A stretch of 64,000 nt of DNA from GAS368 sp965227745 (GTDB lineage: Bacteria > Verrucomicrobiota > Verrucomicrobiia > Opitutales > Opitutaceae): NCBI GenBank assembly GCA_965227745.1, contig OZ245769.1:4774001-4838000 (forward strand), written 5' to 3'. The position numbers were made by a program, and so were the translations under genes. The notes under the pieces are model-generated. The model saw nothing but the letters and a program-made list of their open reading frames with translations, was not told where the DNA came from and made no database searches. Below are positions 25,683-33,975 of the stretch, one piece after another (the stretch's first letter is position 1; the number at the start of each line of letters is the position of its first letter).

Positions 25683-27002
25683 TTAGCTCCGATAATCCGC
25701 ATTCTCACTCACATACTCGTGCGTGAGATCGCCGCCAAAGACCATGGCCGCGGCCGGGCCGTTGCCGATGTCGATCGCGATTTCCACGCAACGCTCGTGC
25801 GGCGGGTAATCGATCGGCGCGGTAAACACACCGTCCTTGGGGGCCGCGCTCGCGTAGAGCTCGGCGCCGCGCAGATGCGCGACGAGCGCCAGCTCCTTCT
25901 CCGGGTTCAGTTGGAACACGCCGTTGGCAAAAATCTCCACGCCGCCCATCGAGGCGCGCAGCTTCGACATATCGGTCTTAGGCGCAAAGGCCCCGATGTG
26001 CTTGCCGATGGCCTGCACGAGGCGGCCCACGTTCGGATCGTTGCCCGCGACGGCGCACTTGAAGAGCGGCGCGTTCACGATCGCCTTGCCGAGCGCGCGG
26101 GCGAGCGCGGGGCTCGCGGCATTCGCCACGCTCACGCGGATCACGTGGCGCACGCCTTCGCCATTGCGCACGACATCCTCCGCGAGATCGCGGCAGACTT
26201 GATGCAGGCCGCGCTCAAAGGCGCCGAGATCGTTGCACGGCACGCGGCTTGAGGAAACGAGCGCCACGGTGTCCGAGGTGCTCGTGTCGCTGTCGATGCT
26301 GATGGAGTTGAAACTTGCGTCGATGGCCTTCGCGAGGAGCACGCGCAGTTCGTTGCGCGGCACGGCGACATCCGTGAGGATGTAGACGAGCATTGTCGCG
26401 AGATTCGGCTCGATCATGCCCGCGCCTTTGGCGATGCCCACGATGCTGCCGCCGCCCGGCAGATCGGCGCGGCGGATTTTCGGATACAGGTCGGTGGTCA
26501 CGATGCCTTCCGCCGCGGGGAGAATATCTTTCGCCGTCAGCGCCTCGACGGCCTTCGGCAGCGCGGCGCTGATCGCGTCGGCGGGCAGCGTCCAGCCAAT
26601 CACGCCCGTGGAACTCGGAAGAATCTGGCCGGCCGCGAGGCCGAGGAGCTTCGCGGTCTCCGCGCAAATCCGCTCCGAGGTCTCCACGCCACCGGGCGCG
26701 CAGACATTGGAGATTTTATTGTTCACGATGATCGCGCCGAGCGTCGGCTCGTTGAGGCGCTTGCGGCCGACGATGATCGGCGCGCCGGGAAATGCGTTCT
26801 TCGTAAACATCGCCGCGAAATCCGGGGTCGGCTTGTCCAGCGCGATGAGCGTGAGCGTCATCTTCGCGGGCTTCGGCGCTTCGGCGGGGACAAAGTCGAA
26901 GCGCGTCGTGCCGACGCGAAAACCGGCGGGCAATGCGGCTTGGCTGGCGAGCCAGGCGCGGTGGGCTTCGCGGGAGGGAAACGTGAGATTTGTGCTGGGC
27001 AC
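25683..27002 (-). CDS. argJ: Bifunctional glutamate N-acetyltransferase/amino-acid acetyltransferase
   Basis: A 439-residue ArgJ that recycles the acetyl group from N-acetylornithine to glutamate. It shows CAPGGVETSERICAETAKLLGL, VLPSSTGVIGW-type ILPSSTGVIGWTLP, KGAGMIEPNLATMLVYILTD with the self-cleaving Thr in ATML, SISIDSDTSTSDTVAL and AGNDPNVGRLVQAIGK. The Cys-Phe/Thr of the usual ATMLCFITTD is replaced by VYILTD. The start is a GTG at 27002. Having ArgJ implies the cyclic acetyl pathway. It is on the strand opposite to argC and argB. Confidence 0.95.
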   Translation of the reverse strand: MPSTNLTFPSREAHRAWLASQAALPAGFRVGTTRFDFVPAEAPKPAKMTLTLIALDKPTPDFAAMFTKNAFPGAPIIVGRKRLNEPTLGAIIVNNKISNVCAPGGVETSERICAETAKLLGLAAGQILPSSTGVIGWTLPADAISAALPKAVEALTAKDILPAAEGIVTTDLYPKIRRADLPGGGSIVGIAKGAGMIEPNLATMLVYILTDVAVPRNELRVLLAKAIDASFNSISIDSDTSTSDTVALVSSSRVPCNDLGAFERGLHQVCRDLAEDVVRNGEGVRHVIRVSVANAASPALARALGKAIVNAPLFKCAVAGNDPNVGRLVQAIGKHIGAFAPKTDMSKLRASMGGVEIFANGVFQLNPEKELALVAHLRGAELYASAAPKDGVFTAPIDYPPHERCVEIAIDIGNGPAAAMVFGGDLTHEYVSENADYRS

Positions 27003-27131
27003 GCGAGAGAAGTGAGCGCGTCGCGGCGCGGAGTGAAGAAGATTTTCTGTAACGTGACTGTCGCCAAACCGGCGCGAACCGTCGCGCCGGTGAAAATTTT
27101 TGTGGAAATGCGCGCCGTGTGTGCCTTATTC

Positions 27132-27156
27132 CACTGATCTCCCCTCTAAATCAGTG
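27132..27156. promoter_or_regulatory. Inverted repeat between argJ and argB
   Basis: CACTGAT (27132-27138) and ATCAGTG (27150-27156) form a 7-bp perfect inverted repeat in the divergent argJ-argB gap. It could be an operator for a regulator of arginine genes. It does not resemble the ArgR box. Confidence 0.3.
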
Positions 27157-27216
27157 AACGCTCTTCTCCGATTCTCCACCACCTCCGCGGCGGTTCGCCG
27201 CGTGCTCTGATCGCCG

Positions 27217-28098
27217 ATGAACGTCACTGAAGTCACCGCCAAAGCCAAGGTCCTCCTCGAGGCCTTGCCCTATATCCAAGATTTCCGCGGCTCCACGTTC
27301 GTCGTGAAGTACGGTGGCAGCTTCATGGATGATCCCGATCCGGTCGCACGCACCCGCGTCGCGTACGACATCGCGTTTCTCGCCGCCTGCGGCATCAACG
27401 TCGTCGTCGTGCACGGCGGCGGCAAGGCCATCACCAAGGCCATGGAGTCCTCCGGCCTGAAGGCGAATTTCATCAACGGCCTCCGCGTCACCGATGCCGC
27501 CACCATCGCCGTCGTGAAAAAGACGCTCGATGAGATCGTGAACAAGGATGTGTGCGCCGCCGTCGCCTCCGCGAAAGGCAAGCCCAAGGGCCTCTCCGGC
27601 GACAGCGTGCTCGTCTGCGAAAAGCTCACCACCGATGACGATGGCAACACCGTCGATCTCGGCTACGTCGGCGACGTCACCGAGGTAAAGGTGAAGTTGA
27701 TCAAAAAAGAAATCGGCGAGGGCTTCATCCCGATTATCTCGCCCGTCGCCGAGGGGCACGATGGCCTGCCGTACAATGTGAATGCCGATCTCGCCGCCGG
27801 CCGCGTCGCCAGCGCCCTGCGCGCCCGCCGCCTCGTCTACATGAGCGATGTCCCCGGCCTGCTCTCGAATCCCTCCGATCCGGCCTCGCTCATTTCCACG
27901 CTGAAAATTTCCCAGGTCGACGACCTCAAGAAACGCGGCGTGATCGACAAGGGCATGCGCCCGAAAGTGCAGAGCGCCGTCCGCGCCCTCGAGGAGGGCG
28001 TGCAGCGCGTCCACTTCATCGATGGCCGTCTGCCGCATTCGCTGCTGCTCGAAATTTTCACCGACAAGGGCATCGGCACCGAAATTGTGCACGGTTGA
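27217..28098 (+). CDS. argB: Acetylglutamate kinase
   Basis: A 293-residue amino-acid kinase that phosphorylates N-acetylglutamate. FVVKYGGSFMDD, NVVVVHGGGKAITKAM, GLRVTDAATIAVVKK and AGRVASALRARRLVYMSDVPGLL are visible. An N-terminal helix (VTAKAKVLLEALPYIQDFRG) precedes KYGG; this extension is the mark of hexameric kinases that are inhibited by arginine, so feedback control is expected here. argD follows after an 86-nt repeat-filled gap. Confidence 0.97.
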   Translation: MNVTEVTAKAKVLLEALPYIQDFRGSTFVVKYGGSFMDDPDPVARTRVAYDIAFLAACGINVVVVHGGGKAITKAMESSGLKANFINGLRVTDAATIAVVKKTLDEIVNKDVCAAVASAKGKPKGLSGDSVLVCEKLTTDDDGNTVDLGYVGDVTEVKVKLIKKEIGEGFIPIISPVAEGHDGLPYNVNADLAAGRVASALRARRLVYMSDVPGLLSNPSDPASLISTLKISQVDDLKKRGVIDKGMRPKVQSAVRALEEGVQRVHFIDGRLPHSLLLEIFTDKGIGTEIVHG

Positions 28099-28184
28099 TT
28101 GGTGCGTGGCTGATTCCAGATTTCCGATTTTCGATTGGTCGCGTCAGCCAGAAATCGAAAATCTGAAATCGTAATTCGTAAATC
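28099..28184 (+). repeat. A/T-rich repeat, family h, between argB and argD
   Basis: Arms 28119-28137 and 28152-28170 are inverted copies (17 of 19 positions). They are followed by GTAATTCGTAAATC directly before the argD ATG. The same words occur in the urease operon gaps at 11812 and 15768. Confidence 0.8.
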
Positions 28185-29414
28185 ATGACTCCTTCCATCG
28201 TCCGCACCAGCACCGCCGAGCTCTACGACGCGCACGTAATGAAAAATTACGGCCGTCCCGCCCTGACGCTCACGCGCGGCCGCGGCACGCAGGTCTGGGA
28301 CGACGCGGGCAACAGCTACCTCGATTTCACCTCGGGGATCGCCGTCAGCGCGCTCGGTCACTGCCACCCGTACTGGGTGAGCGCCGTGCAGCGTCAGGCC
28401 GGCGAGCTGATCCACGTCAGCAATCTTTTCCGCAATCCCAGCCAGGGTGAACTCGCGCGCCGCATCGTCGGCTACGCCGGCCCGGGCCGCGTCTTCTTCT
28501 GCAATAGCGGTGCCGAGGCCAACGAAGCGCTGATCAAGCTCGCGCGTTTGCACGGCGTGCAAAAAGCCGGCGGCGAAGAGGGCAAGTGCTACAAGATCAT
28601 CTGCGCGAAGAATGCCTTCCACGGCCGCACCTTCGGCGGCATGAGCGCCACGCCGCAGGAGAAAATCCAAAAGGGTTTCCGCCCGCTCGTCCCCGGCTTC
28701 TCGTTCGGCGAGCTGAATAATCTCCAGAGCTTCGTCGACCTCGTCGACGACCAGACCGCCGCGATTTTCCTCGAGACGATTCAGGGCGAGAGCGGCATCA
28801 ATCCCTGCACCCCCGAGTTTCTCCTCGGCCTCCGCAAGCTCTGCGATAAGCACAATCTCCTGCTCCTGCTCGATGAGGTGCAGTGCGGTGTGGGCCGCAC
28901 GGGAAAATTCTATTCCTTCGAATACTCCGGCATCACCCCGGATGCCATCGGCATGGCCAAGGGCCTCGGCGGCGGTTTCCCCATCGGCGCCGTCTGGGTG
29001 CGCGAGCGCTTCGCGGAGTTGTTTCATCCCGGCAATCACGGCACCACCTTCGGCGGCACGCCGCTCGCCTGTGCCGCCGCGCTCGCCGTGCTCGATGTGA
29101 TCGAGCGCGATGGTCTGCTGGAAAAAGTCCGGACCAATAGCGCGCCGTGGATCGCCGAGCTGAAAAAACTCGCGGTCGATTTCCCGAAGCAGGTCCAGGC
29201 CGTGCGCGGCCTCGGCTACCTCGTGGGCGTGCAGCTCGCCAGCGATCCGGTGCCGTACCTCGCCGCGCTCCGCGAGCGCGGCCTCCTCGCCCCGAGCGCG
29301 GGCGGCAACGTCGTCCGCCTCCTCCCCCCGCTCAACGTCACCCCCGAGGAACTCGCCAAATCCATCGAGATCTTCCGCGCGGTGCTGACCGCCCGGGCCA
29401 ACGTGGTCACATGA
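28185..29414 (+). CDS. argD: Acetylornithine aminotransferase
   Basis: A 409-residue class III PLP aminotransferase converting N-acetylglutamate semialdehyde to N-acetylornithine. It has YLDFTSGIAVSALGHCHP, FFCNSGAEANEAL, AFHGRTFGGMSAT, LLLDEVQCGVGRTG and the PLP lysine Lys259 in MAKGLGGGFPIGA, then NHGTTFGGTPLACAAAL. In other bacteria the same enzyme also serves lysine synthesis. The start codon is preceded by repeat DNA rather than a Shine-Dalgarno sequence. Confidence 0.96.
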   Translation: MTPSIVRTSTAELYDAHVMKNYGRPALTLTRGRGTQVWDDAGNSYLDFTSGIAVSALGHCHPYWVSAVQRQAGELIHVSNLFRNPSQGELARRIVGYAGPGRVFFCNSGAEANEALIKLARLHGVQKAGGEEGKCYKIICAKNAFHGRTFGGMSATPQEKIQKGFRPLVPGFSFGELNNLQSFVDLVDDQTAAIFLETIQGESGINPCTPEFLLGLRKLCDKHNLLLLLDEVQCGVGRTGKFYSFEYSGITPDAIGMAKGLGGGFPIGAVWVRERFAELFHPGNHGTTFGGTPLACAAALAVLDVIERDGLLEKVRTNSAPWIAELKKLAVDFPKQVQAVRGLGYLVGVQLASDPVPYLAALRERGLLAPSAGGNVVRLLPPLNVTPEELAKSIEIFRAVLTARANVVT

Positions 29415-29463
29415 TTTTTCCCTCGTGAGCGGCCCGGGGGAGGTTTAATCTCATTTGCTTTCG

Positions 29464-30423
29464 ATGAAGCACTTCCTGAAAGAGACCGATTTCACTCGGT
29501 CTGAATTGCCCAAGCTTTTCGCTCTCGCGCGCGATTTAAAACAAAAGCGGGGCAAGCGCGGCGCACCTCGGCCGCTCGCCGGGCAGACCTGGGCGCTGAT
29601 GTTTTCCAAGTCCTCCACGCGCACGCGCGTCTCGTTTGAAGTCGGCATTCACGAGCTCGGCGGCAATCCGCTTTTCCTGAATAAGAACGACATCCAGCTC
29701 GGGAAAAGCGAGAGCATCGCCGACACCGCCAAGGTGCTCTCGCGTTTCGTCCACGGCTTGATTGTCCGCACGTTCGATCACAGCGAGGTCGAGCAGCTCG
29801 CCGCCTCCGGCAGCATCCCGGTCATCAACGGCCTCACGGATTTTCTGCACCCCTGCCAGATCTACACCGACGCGTTCACCATGACGGAGCGTTGGGCCAA
29901 GAAAGGCGCGACGGGCGCGAAGCTCGTCGAGTCGCTGCGCGGCCGGAAGATCGCTTTCCTCGGCGACACCGCGTGCAACATGGCCAACTCTTGGATCCTC
30001 GGCGCCGCGCTGTTCGGCATGAAGATCTCCCTCGGCGGCCCCAAGGAATTCGCCCCCACCGCCGAGCTCGACGCGCTGCTCGTCAAAGAGGGCTTCGATC
30101 CCAAGACCGCCTACCACTTCACCACCGATCCCTTCGAAGCGGTCAAGGATGCCGACGTCGTTTACACCGATGTGTGGGTCAGCATGGGCAAGGAAGAGGA
30201 AAAGAAAGAGCGCCTCCGCGTGATGGCCCCCTACGCCGTCACCGGCAAAGTCTTCGCCGCCGCGAAAAAAGACGCCCTCTTCATGCACTGCCTCCCCGCC
30301 CACGCCGGCGAGGAAGTGATGCAGGAAGTCTTGGATAATCCCCGCTCCATCATCTTCGACGAAGCCGAAAACCGCCTCCACATGCAGAAGGCGATCCTGG
30401 CGACCCTCGTCGCGAAGCGCTGA
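29464..30423 (+). CDS. argF: Ornithine carbamoyltransferase
   Basis: A 319-residue transferase making citrulline from ornithine and carbamoyl phosphate. The carbamoyl-phosphate loop SSTRTR, FLHPCQIYTD, and the ornithine-binding HCLPAHAGEEV are all present. MKHFLKETDFT at 29464 is the family-like start. GGAGG at 29439-29443 is better spaced for a TTG at 29455, which would add three residues (MLS). It follows argD with a 49-nt gap. A REPIN lies downstream. Confidence 0.96.
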   Translation: MKHFLKETDFTRSELPKLFALARDLKQKRGKRGAPRPLAGQTWALMFSKSSTRTRVSFEVGIHELGGNPLFLNKNDIQLGKSESIADTAKVLSRFVHGLIVRTFDHSEVEQLAASGSIPVINGLTDFLHPCQIYTDAFTMTERWAKKGATGAKLVESLRGRKIAFLGDTACNMANSWILGAALFGMKISLGGPKEFAPTAELDALLVKEGFDPKTAYHFTTDPFEAVKDADVVYTDVWVSMGKEEEKKERLRVMAPYAVTGKVFAAAKKDALFMHCLPAHAGEEVMQEVLDNPRSIIFDEAENRLHMQKAILATLVAKR

Positions 30424-30443
30424 GGCCGGGGGGGCTTGTAACT

Positions 30444-30511
30444 GTAGGAGGGGCTTTATGCCCCGACAATTTCAAGCGCCGCAAGCCGTCGGGGCGTAAA
30501 GCCCCTCCCAC
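30444..30511. repeat. REPIN-like inverted pair, family b, copy 2
   Basis: Arms 30444-30467 and 30488-30511. The left arm has ...TTTATGCCCC and the right ...GGGGCGTAAA, so one stem position is a T-G mismatch that is C-G in copy 1 and T-A in copy 3. It lies between convergent argF and a pseudopilin gene. Confidence 0.88.
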
Positions 30512-30532
30512 AGTTTCGAATCGCCCCACCCA

Positions 30533-31012
30533 CTACGGCTGCAAAATCCAAATATACCCCTCGCTGCGCTGGCGAAAATTCCCCGTCGCGAGATCGCCAT
30601 CGTCGATGCGCCGATCGATCTCCTTCATCTGCTCGACGCTCACCGTCGGTTGATAAACGGAAATGCCCGCGGTGAATCCGAACTGCTGATAGTCCCAATC
30701 CCATTGCCCGCCCACTGCGGTGTCCTGTGCCCAGGCGGTATCTTTGACTTCGCCGGACATGCCGGCGGGCAGCGTACGCGGCGAACCATCCGGCGGCCAC
30801 GCGCCGTGTTTCAACGCATAGGTTTCGAAGCCTTGCGAGAAAGTGCGAAGATCGCTGATGAAGCGCGCATTTTGGGCGTTGCGCTTGTTGCGGCTGAGCG
30901 CGGGCAAGGCGAGGGCCGCCAGCAATCCGATGATCACCACCACGATCATGATTTCCACGAGCGTAAAAGCGGCGTGGCGGGATCGCTGCGGGGGCGGTGC
31001 AAACAGGAGCAC
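30533..31012 (-). CDS. Type II secretion/pilin-like prepilin protein, copy A
   Basis: A 159-residue protein with the class III prepilin leader: RHAAFTLVEIMIVVVIIGLLAALALP. The mature N-terminus would be FTLVE, with Glu at +5 as required, but the residue before the cleavage site is Ala rather than Gly. After the helix comes NARFISDLRTFSQGFETYALKHGAWPPDG, a pattern seen in verrucomicrobial pseudopilins. The start is a GTG at 31012. The paralogue at 31467 has the normal Gly. Function in a type II-like secretion system or pilus is presumed. Confidence 0.85.
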   Translation of the reverse strand: MLLFAPPPQRSRHAAFTLVEIMIVVVIIGLLAALALPALSRNKRNAQNARFISDLRTFSQGFETYALKHGAWPPDGSPRTLPAGMSGEVKDTAWAQDTAVGGQWDWDYQQFGFTAGISVYQPTVSVEQMKEIDRRIDDGDLATGNFRQRSEGYIWILQP

Positions 31013-31404
31013 GCGTCTACACTAGCAGCTTACGCCGCTCAGGGTAATTGGTAGTGCCCTCACTGGTAGAGACCGCGCCGCGGCTAGGTACGATTGCATG
31101 TAGCCGGCTGAAAATCGGCGAGCGTGCGGTCGAAGCTCCAAGGACCAACCTCCAAATTCCAAAAAAGCCTCAAGCCCAGCCAAAGCCTAATTGTTAAGTA
31201 GACGGAGCAAAAGGCAGGGCGCGTTATCCTTAACGCGCCGCTGAGGACGCTCGCGCCCCAGAAATGCGGCGGCTTATGGATAAGCCGCCCTACCTCGACG
31301 CACCTTTTCCGACGCGCGCTTAGACCTTGGCTGCATTTGAAGCTTCCCTGGAGCTTGGGATTTGGTCCTTGGAGCTTCTCCGCCGCTGTCCTCTTTCGCG
31401 CGTC
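31013..31404. other. Composite repeat gap between two pseudopilin genes
   Basis: There is no gene here. The gap holds a 17-bp perfect inverted pair GAAGCTCCAAGGACCAA (31132-31148) and its complement (31362-31378), which bound GCTCCAAG-type wordy repeats. A family c REPIN (31214-31293) is nested inside. Confidence 0.75.
31214..31293. repeat. REPIN-like inverted pair, family c, copy 2
   Basis: This 80-bp element has a left arm with the hairpin GGCGCGTTA-TCCT-TAACGCGCC and a right arm, read inward, with the GGCGGCTTA type. The first tetranucleotide is GCAG instead of GTAG. It is nested in the larger repeat at 31132-31378. Confidence 0.85.
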
Positions 31405-31444
31405 CCAAAACAAAAAAGCCCGCCCCGCAAAAGCAGGACGGGCT
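31405..31444 (-). terminator. Rho-independent terminator of pseudopilin copy B
   Basis: On the minus strand AGCCCGTCCTGC pairs with GCGGGGCGGGCT around TTTT, followed by TTTTTTG. Confidence 0.88.
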
Positions 31445-31466
31445 CGAATAATAAACCGGCGGGCCT

Positions 31467-31949
31467 CTACTGATTCAGCAGCAGCGTAAACCGCGTGCCG
31501 ATTTTCTGAAACCTGCCGGTGGTGAGATCGCCGTCATCGATCTTGGCATCGATGAGCGTCATCTGCGCATCGGAGGCCGTCACGCCCGTAGAAGAAATCC
31601 CGAGCGCGATGCCGCTGCTATTGTTGTCCCAATTCCAGCGACCTCCGACGGAGTTTTTCTGGGTCGTCCACGCGCCGTCGTTGAACTCACCGGTCATGCC
31701 GGCGGGCACGGCGCCGGTGCCGGCATTGGCGGGATACGTGCCATTCTTCATCGCGTAGGTTTCGAACGCTTGGGAAAACGTCCGCAGATCAGAGATGAAC
31801 CGGCTGTTCTGTGCGCTCTCGCGCACGCGTTGAAACGCAGGGATGGCCATCGCGGCGAGCAGGCCGATGATCACGACGACGATCATGATCTCGACGAGCG
31901 TAAAGCCCGCGCGGCGGTGCCGCGGCGGACGGAGGGGTGGGATGTTCAT
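31467..31949 (-). CDS. Type II secretion/pilin-like prepilin protein, copy B
   Basis: A 160-residue paralogue of the protein at 30533, with the same order of segments: HRRAG-FTLVEIMIVVVIIGLLAAMAIPAFQ, then NSRFISDLRTFSQAFETYAMKNGTYP, and a C-terminus with DDGDLTTGRFQ. Here the prepilin peptidase site has the canonical Gly. ATG 31949 is preferred over a longer frame start. The two genes are tandem, with 454 bp between them, and probably arose by duplication. Such proteins assemble as pseudopili under a prepilin peptidase that is not in the window. Confidence 0.88.
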   Translation of the reverse strand: MNIPPLRPPRHRRAGFTLVEIMIVVVIIGLLAAMAIPAFQRVRESAQNSRFISDLRTFSQAFETYAMKNGTYPANAGTGAVPAGMTGEFNDGAWTTQKNSVGGRWNWDNNSSGIALGISSTGVTASDAQMTLIDAKIDDGDLTTGRFQKIGTRFTLLLNQ

Positions 31950-32533
31950 GGTGGCGGGAACTAGGCATTGGATTAATAACAATAATGAATAATAAACGAA
32001 ACCTGACGCCCCTCATCGTTCACTAAAGCGCCCGCCGCCTCAATATTCCCAAGGTAAACGCCTTGTGAAATGCAATGGTGCCGAGTGCGCGAAGGCTGTA
32101 CGTGTTCTTACGCAGATAGTTTAACCGCGAAGCCCGCGCAGAGACGCGAAGGGAGGGCAGTGATTTTCAAGCGACCACCCGCAGATCCGCCCAAAGTTGA
32201 ATCGCAGTTCGAAAGCGGCGCCCGCTCTTTTTCCGATCTCTGTGTCTCCGTGCCTCTGTGGTTCAAACCCTCAGTCCGTACGGTCAGAAATTGAACCACT
32301 GAGACACAGAGGCACAGAGGCACGGAGAAGAGCGGCCTTCGCTTGCGGCGTGAAAAGGAAGCGCGATCTTCGCGTCTCTTCGTGTCCTTCGCGGTTCACT
32401 CCGCCGCATTATCCGGGTCCCTCGGTGTCCCTCCGTGGTTAAAATCCCCTCGGCACGCCATGCCACGTTTGCGCGGCTCGTGCGTTTTTCTTTTGCGCGG
32501 CGCGCCGCGATTTCCTCACACTGAGCCTTTCCC
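31950..32533. repeat. Concentric inverted repeats of CGCGAAG and CACAGAG words upstream of argG
   Basis: A 584-bp gap without a credible gene. Outer arms 32123-32151 and 32368-32396 share AACCGCGAAG...AGACGCGAAG in inverted orientation. Inner arms 32238-32266 and 32291-32327 are inverted copies of TTGAACCAC-type CACAGAGGCACGGAG words (family k). A further CACGGAGG-like word lies at 32421-32445. Any argG promoter must lie in or after this block. Confidence 0.75.
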
Positions 32534-33760
32534 ATGAAAATCGTCCTCGCATACTCTGGCGGCCTCGACACGTCCGTCATCGTCAAGTGGCTCAAGGAAA
32601 CCTATGACGCCGAGATCGTCACCTTTGCCGCCGATGTCGGCCAGGAAGAAGAGCTGAAGGGCCTCGACAAGAAAGCCCTCAAGACCGGCGCCTCGAAGCA
32701 CTACACCCTCGACCTCGTCGAGGAGTTCGCGAGCGACTTCATCTACCCGATGATCCGCGCCAATGCGATTTACGAGGGCCAGTACTACCTCGGCACCTCG
32801 ATCGCGCGCCCGCTCATCGCCAAGGCCCAGGTCGAAATCGCGAAGAAGGAAAAGGCCGACACCGTCGCACACGGCGCCACCGGCAAGGGCAACGACCAGT
32901 GCCGCTTCGAGCTCACCTACATGGCGCTCGCGCCCCAGCTCCAGATCATCGCCCCGTGGAAGATCGAGGCGTATCGCGAGCTCTTCCCCGGCCGCGCCGA
33001 GATGATCGCCTACTGCGCGAAGCACAACATCCCCGTCGAGGCCTCGCTCAAGAAGCCGTACTCGATGGACCGCAACCTCCTCCACATCTCCTACGAAGCC
33101 GGCATCCTCGAGGATCCGTGGTTCGACCCGACGACCAAGGAGAACAAGGCCATGTTCAAACTCTCCGTCGCCCCCGAGGATGCGCCCGACAAGCCCGAGT
33201 ACGTCGAGATCGATTTCGAAAAGGGCAACGCTGTCTCCGTGAACGGCAAGAAGCTCACCCCCGGCGGCGTCCTCAAGGCGCTCAACAAGCTCGGCGGCAA
33301 GCACGGCATCGGCCGCGTCGACCTCGTAGAAAACCGCTTCGTCGGCATGAAGAGCCGCGGTGTCTACGAGACCCCGGGCGGCACGATCCTCATGCAGGCC
33401 CACCGCCAGGTGGAGTCGCTCACGCTCGACCGCGAGGTGCTCCACCTCCGCGACGGCTTCATCCCGAAGTACGCCGAGCTCGTGTACAACGGCTTCTGGT
33501 TCGCCCCCGAGCGCGAGATGCTGCAGGCCATGGTCGACGAGAGCCAGCGCTACGTCACCGGCACCGTCCGCCTCAAGCTCTACAAGGGCAACATCATCAC
33601 CTGCGGCCGCAAGTCGAAGTACTCCCTCTATGACGACAAGATCGCCTCGATGGAAGGCGTGAAGAGCTGGTACAACCAGAGCGACGCCACCGGCTTCATC
33701 CGCCTCAACGGCCTCCGCCTCCGCGCCCGCAACCTCGCGCAAGGCGGCCCGAAGCTCTGA
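32534..33760 (+). CDS. argG: Argininosuccinate synthase
   Basis: A 408-residue ATP-dependent ligase joining citrulline and aspartate. It has the P-loop AYSGGLDTSV, AHGATGKGNDQCRFELTY, WKIEAYRELFPGRAEMI and SYEAGILEDPW, and normal length. It stands apart from argF because of the pseudopilin genes and a repeat-rich gap. argH, the next step, is not in the window. A terminator follows at 33796-33826. Confidence 0.97.
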   Translation: MKIVLAYSGGLDTSVIVKWLKETYDAEIVTFAADVGQEEELKGLDKKALKTGASKHYTLDLVEEFASDFIYPMIRANAIYEGQYYLGTSIARPLIAKAQVEIAKKEKADTVAHGATGKGNDQCRFELTYMALAPQLQIIAPWKIEAYRELFPGRAEMIAYCAKHNIPVEASLKKPYSMDRNLLHISYEAGILEDPWFDPTTKENKAMFKLSVAPEDAPDKPEYVEIDFEKGNAVSVNGKKLTPGGVLKALNKLGGKHGIGRVDLVENRFVGMKSRGVYETPGGTILMQAHRQVESLTLDREVLHLRDGFIPKYAELVYNGFWFAPEREMLQAMVDESQRYVTGTVRLKLYKGNIITCGRKSKYSLYDDKIASMEGVKSWYNQSDATGFIRLNGLRLRARNLAQGGPKL

Positions 33761-33795
33761 GCCATCCGCTCACCTTAAAAATCGTTTCCTCTCCC

Positions 33796-33826
33796 CGGCC
33801 CGCTGCTCTCAGCGGGCCGTTTTGTT
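33796..33826 (+). terminator. Rho-independent terminator of argG
   Basis: A 10-bp perfect stem CGGCCCGCTG/CAGCGGGCCG with a CTCT loop, then TTTTGTTT. Confidence 0.92.
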
Positions 33827-33846
33827 TGAACTCACCGAGGTTCGCG

Positions 33847-33942
33847 GGTGGACGGCGATCTCCGAGCGCCTTCGGGAGGGCGAAGGCGAAGATCGCGACG
33901 CCCCTTGCCTCCGGAAACGGCACCCGGAGGTCGCCGTCCGCC
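33847..33942. repeat. REPIN-like inverted pair, family d (GGTGGACGGCGATCTCCG), copy 1
   Basis: This 96-bp element starts GGTGGACGGCGATCTCCGAG and ends with the inverted form CGGAGGTCGCCGTCCGCC. Other copies are at 39465 and 60280. It lies between convergent argG and mlaD-like genes. Confidence 0.85.
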
Positions 33943-33975
33943 TCGGAGGCCGGAGCCGCCAGCCAGCTTGATCGT

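Noticed and set aside
32070..32294. 74-codon plus-strand frame before argG
   Set aside because: It lies within the concentric repeat block and is made of repeat words.
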